From the NCBI GenBank assembly GCA_964561035.1, contig CAZLNR010000007.1, forward strand, positions 1-36,204: 36,204 nt of DNA, written 5' to 3'. The DNA comes from XYD2-FULL-39-9 sp964561035. GTDB lineage: Bacteria > Patescibacteriota > Patescibacteriia > Magasanikbacterales > GWA2-37-8. Positions 31,306 to 36,204 of the stretch are shown here, in pieces. The first letter of the stretch is position 1. Each line of letters starts with the position of its first letter. The notes below the pieces were generated by a model, which worked only from the letters and a program-made list of their open reading frames with translations, had not been told where the DNA came from and did not search any database. Position numbers and translations under genes: made by a program.

Positions 31306-33318
31306 CTAAGACTCCTCTGGTCGTGTTAAATCAATAATCATTGGCACATTTGATTTTACAGCTTTACCAGTCACGATTGCGTGATATTGTTTCAAATTTG
31401 GCAAAGTTAAAACAAGATCTTTGCCAACATAATTTCCCAAAAAATTAAAGCTGGTTTCATCAAACGCCTGGAAACAAATTACTGTATTACATTGTGTTAA
31501 AACTGTTTTAGAAACATTTGCGGTTCTTTGAGCGATGATCATCATGCCAACCCCGTATTTTCTTCCTTGTAAAGCAACCTGACTCATTTTGTTGACCAAC
31601 GCTTTATTAGCTCCATAATCGCCAAGATCCCCCAAAAATGAAGTTTCCGGAGTAATAGTATGTGCCTCTTCGAGCACCAATGATATTTTTACTGGAGTAT
31701 TATTATTATATTTTTCTTTTGCAAAATTAAATATGGTTTCAAATAATTTTTCTGTTTGCTGTATTACCGCAGAGGTATTAGACATAGCTGGCAATCCAAC
31801 AATACCAACTTTCCCTTCATCATTATCCAAAAAATTATTAATATTTCCACCGCCTAATAATGTGTTTTGGATACCGTATTTATTCAATTCTTTTTCCCAC
31901 TCACCAGTAAAATCGACACAAATAATTTTTGTATCTTGCTTTAGCTGCTTTATAATTTCGCGTGCAAGAAATGATTTTCCTGATCCGGTAACACCAAGAA
32001 GCGCCATATGGTGACTAACCGCATGAGCTAAATTTATAACAGAGGGCAATGAGGTGTTTGGGATTATTCCAAGTTTATATTCAGGATATTGAAAACTTTT
32101 TACCTCGATATCAGATGTATTCGCTTTAAAAATTGGAGTGTTGATGGATGGAACCCAACCATACTTTTGAAAGGACAGATCATTATTTATCCAGTCCCCA
32201 AGTTGAATTGCCTCACCCTTGATAAAACCAGTCTCGTTTCGATGTTCCAAACTTTCTTTTTCCGTAACGCCACTAACTACCTGATAAAACAATCTTCTAT
32301 CATTAGTTTTTAACTCGATCAAATCACCCTCTTGCAAATCATCTTGTTTTTTAGAATATTCAAATTTAATTTTTCCTATATTCGAACCTTCAATCACAAT
32401 GCCTACAAAACTGTCTACACACAATTCCTTTTCTAAAGTCGCAATTTCTTCTTTGTCAGATACATTATAAACAACATTCTTCTCAGAATCAGAACTATTT
32501 TTTGCAATTTTACCTAACTGCAAAATCTTTGCCCATTTTTCTTGATTAAGTAAATATGTATCAAAAACAATACCTGATATTAAAAAATCATTTGAATCTT
32601 GCATTGAATATTGAAACCTGACAATATCGAATTTTTTAACCTCCTTTTTATCCTGGAAAAGTTTTACCAGAAAAATCTTTTTCGACTGAACACCAAAAAT
32701 TTCACCGATCTGGTCGCCATTTTCTTTTTTAGCAAGAACAGAAAAACTATTATGAATACTTTTAGGGTTTATAGAAATAACAAAAAACCAAAATATAAAC
32801 AACACTAAAGTATAAAAATCTTGAATTGAGTGGTAAGTTAATAAAAAATATATAAAAACAGACGAATACAGAACTTTTCCTTGACCAAGAACAACCACGA
32901 TATCTTTAAGGGCAGTAGCCATTTTATTTTTCCAATGACTGGGGCTCTTGTCCTTATCATCAAAAGCCAATGCCATAATTGACATAAGCAACAGAGAAAT
33001 TAGCACAATTATTGTCGCCCACCAAAAAACTGGGTTATTAAACGAATCCTTAATTGCCAAGAACACTAGAAGAAGCGGGATTGCGTTTGTGATTACATTT
33101 TTAGGGGAAGTGTAATACGGCTCTATAAATAAAATAGAGAATAGCACCATAAATACACCGGAATAAAACCACAGGTCTTTAGTTTCGGTACTAGGTAAAA
33201 ATGACCCAGAATATAGATAAAAAGATAAAACAAACACACTACAAAAAACTACGAACAAAACAAATCTATTCTTAAGTAGATGAGTAAGATTATTGTAAAA
33301 ATTGCTTTTTGTATTCAT
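31306..33318 (-). CDS. Membrane-anchored HerA-like ATPase
   Basis: A 670-residue protein. The first 185 residues hold about five or six membrane helices; the middle 200-420 contains beta-rich HAS-barrel-like segments. The C-terminal ATPase domain has Walker A GVTGSGKS (442-449), Walker B SLVLEEAH (546-553), the arginine-finger-like region GRKYGVGMMIIAQRTANVSKT, and QCNTVICFQ. These are DUF87/HerA features: a hexameric DNA translocase. The membrane anchor distinguishes it from archaeal HerA. It sits 18 bases downstream of the DUF262 gene and is likely part of the same operon. Confidence 0.88.
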   Translation of the reverse strand: MNTKSNFYNNLTHLLKNRFVLFVVFCSVFVLSFYLYSGSFLPSTETKDLWFYSGVFMVLFSILFIEPYYTSPKNVITNAIPLLLVFLAIKDSFNNPVFWWATIIVLISLLLMSIMALAFDDKDKSPSHWKNKMATALKDIVVVLGQGKVLYSSVFIYFLLTYHSIQDFYTLVLFIFWFFVISINPKSIHNSFSVLAKKENGDQIGEIFGVQSKKIFLVKLFQDKKEVKKFDIVRFQYSMQDSNDFLISGIVFDTYLLNQEKWAKILQLGKIAKNSSDSEKNVVYNVSDKEEIATLEKELCVDSFVGIVIEGSNIGKIKFEYSKKQDDLQEGDLIELKTNDRRLFYQVVSGVTEKESLEHRNETGFIKGEAIQLGDWINNDLSFQKYGWVPSINTPIFKANTSDIEVKSFQYPEYKLGIIPNTSLPSVINLAHAVSHHMALLGVTGSGKSFLAREIIKQLKQDTKIICVDFTGEWEKELNKYGIQNTLLGGGNINNFLDNDEGKVGIVGLPAMSNTSAVIQQTEKLFETIFNFAKEKYNNNTPVKISLVLEEAHTITPETSFLGDLGDYGANKALVNKMSQVALQGRKYGVGMMIIAQRTANVSKTVLTQCNTVICFQAFDETSFNFLGNYVGKDLVLTLPNLKQYHAIVTGKAVKSNVPMIIDLTRPEES

Positions 33319-33336
33319 GCTTTTTATTCCCTAGAT

Positions 33337-34506
33337 TTATCGATTTCCTTTCGCCCGATTATGTGTCTTACACAACATCTCGCAGTTCTTAGCTGAAGTC
33401 TCCCCACCTTTGCTCCAAGCTGCCACATGATCGGCTTCCATTTCGGCTAGACTCCAAATCTTTTCCTTACTGGCATCATGCCCGAGAGCACAAAGCGGAC
33501 AGTTTGACTCTTTCTTCTTTTCAGCTTTGGTTGTTTGTTCTTTATATGCTAATTTTTTTGTTGCGTCATCAAAAAATCTAACATCTAGTAATTTTGTGTC
33601 AGTGGAGCCTCCTAAAATAAATTCAAAAATACCTTTACGGTTTTTGACATACGGATCACCATAAAGTTTTTGCACTTCTGCTGAAACCTTTTTCGGATTG
33701 TACGATTTCTTATGGTACGCTTCATACAACCGTCCCCATTCTAATCCACGCATCTCATTTTCGACATCAATAAACACACCGGACACCCAATCAATGACTG
33801 TATTGAAATATTTTTTCAACTCATCAATGTTTTTATCCTTGCGATGCTTGCTCATATAATCGCCGATATTGTCCTTACTTACCCAATCCAAAGCACATTC
33901 CAAAAACTCTTGCCTATTGGCACTACCGGATACATACGCGCTCCACTTTTGAATGTTGGCGTTTTGACTATTACTGAATTCCTCTTTAGCTTTAGTTACG
34001 AATGGGCCAGAATACACAGCGTTAAGTAACTCTTGATTATTAAGTGGAACACCTGCAATGTTTATAGTTTTGAACCACTCTTTTATTTGGCTTTCTGTCC
34101 CTTCGCACTCGTAAATAAGCAATTTTGTTTCCAATATTTTCATTTTCTTATCTTTCGCCATTCCACCAAAGTATTGTTCCATCCCATTTTCGTCTTTGAT
34201 GGCAAATTTATCAGTTACAAACCGCCCGAGACTAGTAATGCGCTGTTGTCCATCTAAAACTTCAAGATTATCAGCAGAAACTTTATTAAAATAAATCAAT
34301 CCTATCGGGTATCCTTTGAGAACTGATTCAATAACGGCCATCTCTCTTTTACCACCGTCAGACGCATAAATATAATTTCGTTGATACTCCGGCTGAATGG
34401 TAAGTTTACCAGACAAACCGAACAAACCCTTGCCTTCAAGTTCGTTATAGATAAATCCATCACAAATTTCTTTAACTGTGATGCTAGTTTTTAAAGTTGT
34501 TTTCAT
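33337..34506 (-). CDS. DUF262-HNH nuclease (GmrSD/SspE-like)
   Basis: A 389-residue protein. The N-terminal DUF262 (ParB/Srx-like) domain has QPEYQRNYIY, the NTP-binding motif DGQQR (85-89) and VPLNNQELLNAVYSG. The C-terminal domain is an HNH nuclease with C336PLC and C379 as possible zinc ligands and the catalytic ADH (358-360), N374 and H382 region (ADHVAAWSKGGETSAKNCEMLCKTHN). This architecture resembles SspE and type IV enzymes such as GmrSD, which sense DNA modification and nick DNA. It starts two bases after the methyltransferase stop. Confidence 0.9.
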   Translation of the reverse strand: MKTTLKTSITVKEICDGFIYNELEGKGLFGLSGKLTIQPEYQRNYIYASDGGKREMAVIESVLKGYPIGLIYFNKVSADNLEVLDGQQRITSLGRFVTDKFAIKDENGMEQYFGGMAKDKKMKILETKLLIYECEGTESQIKEWFKTINIAGVPLNNQELLNAVYSGPFVTKAKEEFSNSQNANIQKWSAYVSGSANRQEFLECALDWVSKDNIGDYMSKHRKDKNIDELKKYFNTVIDWVSGVFIDVENEMRGLEWGRLYEAYHKKSYNPKKVSAEVQKLYGDPYVKNRKGIFEFILGGSTDTKLLDVRFFDDATKKLAYKEQTTKAEKKKESNCPLCALGHDASKEKIWSLAEMEADHVAAWSKGGETSAKNCEMLCKTHNRAKGNR

Positions 34507-34508
34507 AA

Positions 34509-35621
34509 TTACTTTTTCTTTTTAATTAAAATTCTTGCATATATCTTTTCACCATTTATGTACGGGTAGCCATGATTAAATTCGTCTATTTTTGTAGTAA
34601 CCATTTGCCCAACAAGTTCAAACTGATCTGGATTGTATTTATCAAGAAAGGTAATTGGCACACCCATTACACCTTTATAATCACTTGGTACTGCATCGGT
34701 AAAAGGTATTTCTATCGCATCGTAATTATCGTATTTATCATATGACTTTTTACCTTTAATTTCTTTATGTTTACTATACTTTAAATTTTCTGCCATCGTC
34801 ATAAGCGGTAATGGTTGATGACGCCTTCCGTGGTCAAGATTAGTGAGCCACAAACAATTATTAGTAGCAATGATTCTGTTTCCATTTTCATCTATCCGAG
34901 CCTCTGTTCCATACAAGTCGTATGATTCGGGTACAATAAACCCAGAAATCCACCTTCCCATTCCATTACCAAGCCATGCTCTGTTTTCTTTAATTTTCTG
35001 AAATATTTCTCTATAAGTTATGCAATTGATGTTACCAATAATCAAAAACTTTTTATTATAGTCAAAAAGTTGTTTAACATATTCACGAAACAAACTAAAG
35101 GGTGGGTTGGTTACTACTATATCAGACTGCTTGAGCAATTCGACACATTCATCACTACGGAAATCACCATCGCCGTCTAGAGGTGCCCATTCATTGTTTT
35201 TGTTTGCTTTTAACTGCTTAGCAACATCTTTCAAATTAAACTCGCCGTCTTCGTCTATGTCACTCACTTCGTTAATAATAAATTTGTTGGCGGTTACCTT
35301 CGGACGGCCTTTTGATTTTGCAAGTGTTTTGTCATCTCCAAATAATCCTAGTTGCGTGTTGGCAACAGGCGACGGTTTGTAGCTTGTCGTGATGAGCTGT
35401 TTTAATCCGAGCTTGTTAAAATTAAGAACAAAATAACGAAAGAAATTGCTCTCAAAAGGATCGTCACAATTGCAATATACTACCTTGTTGCGAAAAGTAT
35501 CAGCATTATAATCTAAATATTTTTCAATCTCTTTTTGAATATCAATATATTGAGTATAAAACTCATCGTTCTTTGCTCGTTTAGCATTTGTAAGATTTTT
35601 GATTGATGCTTCTCTAGCCAT
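34509..35621 (-). CDS. Adenine-specific DNA methyltransferase, EcoRI family
   Basis: A 370-residue enzyme that methylates adenine in DNA. The start at 35621 gives MAREASIKN; a TTG upstream overlaps the preceding gene. The N-terminal NDEFYTQYIDIQKE (18-31), DDPFESNFFRYF, and DFRSDECVELLKQSDIVVTNPPFSLFREYVKQLF with the NPPF catalytic motif (172-175) match the EcoRI-type methyltransferase family. No cognate EcoRI-like nuclease is present; the DUF262-HNH protein immediately downstream is the probable partner. It could mark self DNA. Confidence 0.93.
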   Translation of the reverse strand: MAREASIKNLTNAKRAKNDEFYTQYIDIQKEIEKYLDYNADTFRNKVVYCNCDDPFESNFFRYFVLNFNKLGLKQLITTSYKPSPVANTQLGLFGDDKTLAKSKGRPKVTANKFIINEVSDIDEDGEFNLKDVAKQLKANKNNEWAPLDGDGDFRSDECVELLKQSDIVVTNPPFSLFREYVKQLFDYNKKFLIIGNINCITYREIFQKIKENRAWLGNGMGRWISGFIVPESYDLYGTEARIDENGNRIIATNNCLWLTNLDHGRRHQPLPLMTMAENLKYSKHKEIKGKKSYDKYDNYDAIEIPFTDAVPSDYKGVMGVPITFLDKYNPDQFELVGQMVTTKIDEFNHGYPYINGEKIYARILIKKKK

Positions 35622-35625
35622 AAAT

Positions 35626-35859
35626 TTATTTAGTAACAAAAACTAAAGCGATGGTCGCAAGTGTTAAAATCGCTGTGGTAATTGTTAAAGATCGCGACCA
35701 GAATAGCTGCTTACTATTATATTTATTTTGTTCATTTAGCATTTTTTTCTGTAATTGATAGCTCAAAAAAACTGATCCTACATGAATCTGGCTATCAACA
35801 CAATTGTCCATTTTTTCTAAAATTTCTTCCGCGGTTTGTTTTGAATTAAAAATTCCCAT
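35626..35859 (-). CDS. Small C-terminally anchored membrane protein
   Basis: A 77-residue protein with a polar helical N-terminus (SKQTAEEILEKMDNCVDSQIH) and a C-terminal helix (SLTITTAILTLATIALVFV). It ends four bases before the methyltransferase start and begins six bases after the XRE remnant. Nothing is recognisable beyond the anchor. It may tether part of the system to the membrane, where the HerA-like ATPase also sits (inference). Confidence 0.7.
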   Translation of the reverse strand: MGIFNSKQTAEEILEKMDNCVDSQIHVGSVFLSYQLQKKMLNEQNKYNSKQLFWSRSLTITTAILTLATIALVFVTK

Positions 35860-35865
35860 ATATTT

Positions 35866-36056
35866 TTATTTTAACAATTCATCTAGTTTTACACCCAACG
35901 CCTTAGCTATTTTTTCTAAATTCGAAATTGTTGGATTTTTTGATCCATTTTCAACTCTACTGATATACGCTCTATCCATTCCGGAATTCTAAAAATGTCG
36001 CCCTGCGACACTTCTCTAGCCCTTGCTACACTGTCGCTTTTTTAAAAAATTACCAT
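35866..36056 (-). pseudogene. Broken XRE-family regulator
   Basis: The C-terminal half is intact from 35979: MDRAYISRVENGSKNPTISN and LEKIAKALGVKLDELLK, the XRE helix-turn-helix pattern. The N-terminal half (SVARAREVSQGDIF) lies one base out of frame upstream, with an in-frame TAA after MVIF. Inserting one base would give SQGDIFKNSGMDRAYIS. It is about 63 codons long, the size of a restriction controller. A hairpin TGTCGC/GCGACA followed by TTTTT lies in the frameshift region. A sequencing error cannot be excluded. Confidence 0.65.
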
Positions 36057-36062
36057 ACACCT

Positions 36063-36091
36063 ATAATAACCCCAACAATACTTTTTAGCAA
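36063..36091 (-). promoter_or_regulatory. Promoter of the defence-like operon
   Basis: TTGCTA (36086-36091), a 17-base spacer and TATTAT (36063-36068). The predicted RNA start is at or next to the XRE ATG, so the transcript may be leaderless. Confidence 0.65.
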
Positions 36092-36118
36092 CCTTATTAC
36101 CGTTCCTAAAATTTAACA

Positions 36119-36147
36119 AAAAACCACCTAAATAGGCGGTTTTTTCG
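36119..36147 (-). terminator. Terminator of tRNA-Trp
   Basis: On the minus strand CCGCCT pairs with AGGTGG around ATTT, followed by TTTTTTG. Confidence 0.85.
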
Positions 36148-36151
36148 TTTG

Positions 36152-36204
36152 CAGGCCCGCTCGGATTCGAACCGAGAACCTCGGTTTTGGAGACCGATGT
36201 TTTA
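36152..36204 (-). tRNA. tRNA-Trp (anticodon CCA), partial
   Basis: The 3' portion is seen on the minus strand: anticodon loop CTCCAAA with anticodon CCA, T arm CTCGG TTCGAAT CCGAG, acceptor strand CGGGCCT and discriminator G. No CCA end is encoded. The 5' part lies beyond the window. Confidence 0.93.

Overview
The window looks like a chromosomal segment of a Patescibacteria (CPR) bacterium, probably of the Parcubacteria side. The evidence is an AT-rich genome, most genes without Shine-Dalgarno sites, a compact secA/DUF1653/secD/secF cluster, a DUF8128-like membrane protein, a SWIB-domain protein and many orphan membrane-anchored proteins. No transposase, integrase, plasmid origin or CRISPR array was seen.

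Bases 1-17,200 are mostly housekeeping, nearly all on the minus strand: a partial surface protein and a DUF6580-like membrane protein (plus strand), a DUF8128-like protein with a 53-residue membrane partner, secF, secD, DUF1653 and secA, thymidine kinase, msrA, an RhlE-type DEAD-box helicase, SWIB, a glutathione S-transferase-like protein, an ABC-2 exporter pair, a rhodanese, an NAGPA-like/SH3 exported protein and DUF1761. SecD carries an inserted parvulin-like domain in its periplasmic head.

Bases 17,300-29,100 are an accessory zone. After a plus-strand FecR-like protein come single-gene minus-strand units (transglutaminase-like, NADAR, isoprenoid-synthase-like, two lipoproteins, M23 peptidase, Nudix, unknowns). 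Many are separated by a repeated element: an AAAATAACCGC-type terminator hairpin joined, in four copies, to a promoter with a conserved TTGACT -35 box. Inside this zone (about 19,800-20,370, minus strand) is a non-coding RNA unit with its own sigma70 promoter, a GC-rich hairpin-filled body, a hammerhead ribozyme near the 3' end and a terminator. I consider this the most important discovery candidate. Two unrelated lipoproteins share a near-identical promoter plus signal-peptide module of about 190 bp. Several genes have clearly higher GC and strong Shine-Dalgarno sites, suggesting a different origin.

Bases 29,100-36,056 form a minus-strand defence-like operon: broken XRE regulator, small membrane protein, EcoRI-type adenine methyltransferase, DUF262-HNH nuclease, membrane-anchored HerA-like ATPase, both exonuclease VII subunits and a PD-(D/E)XK nuclease-like protein. 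Its layout resembles a modification-dependent or restriction-modification system. A partial tRNA-Trp closes the window.
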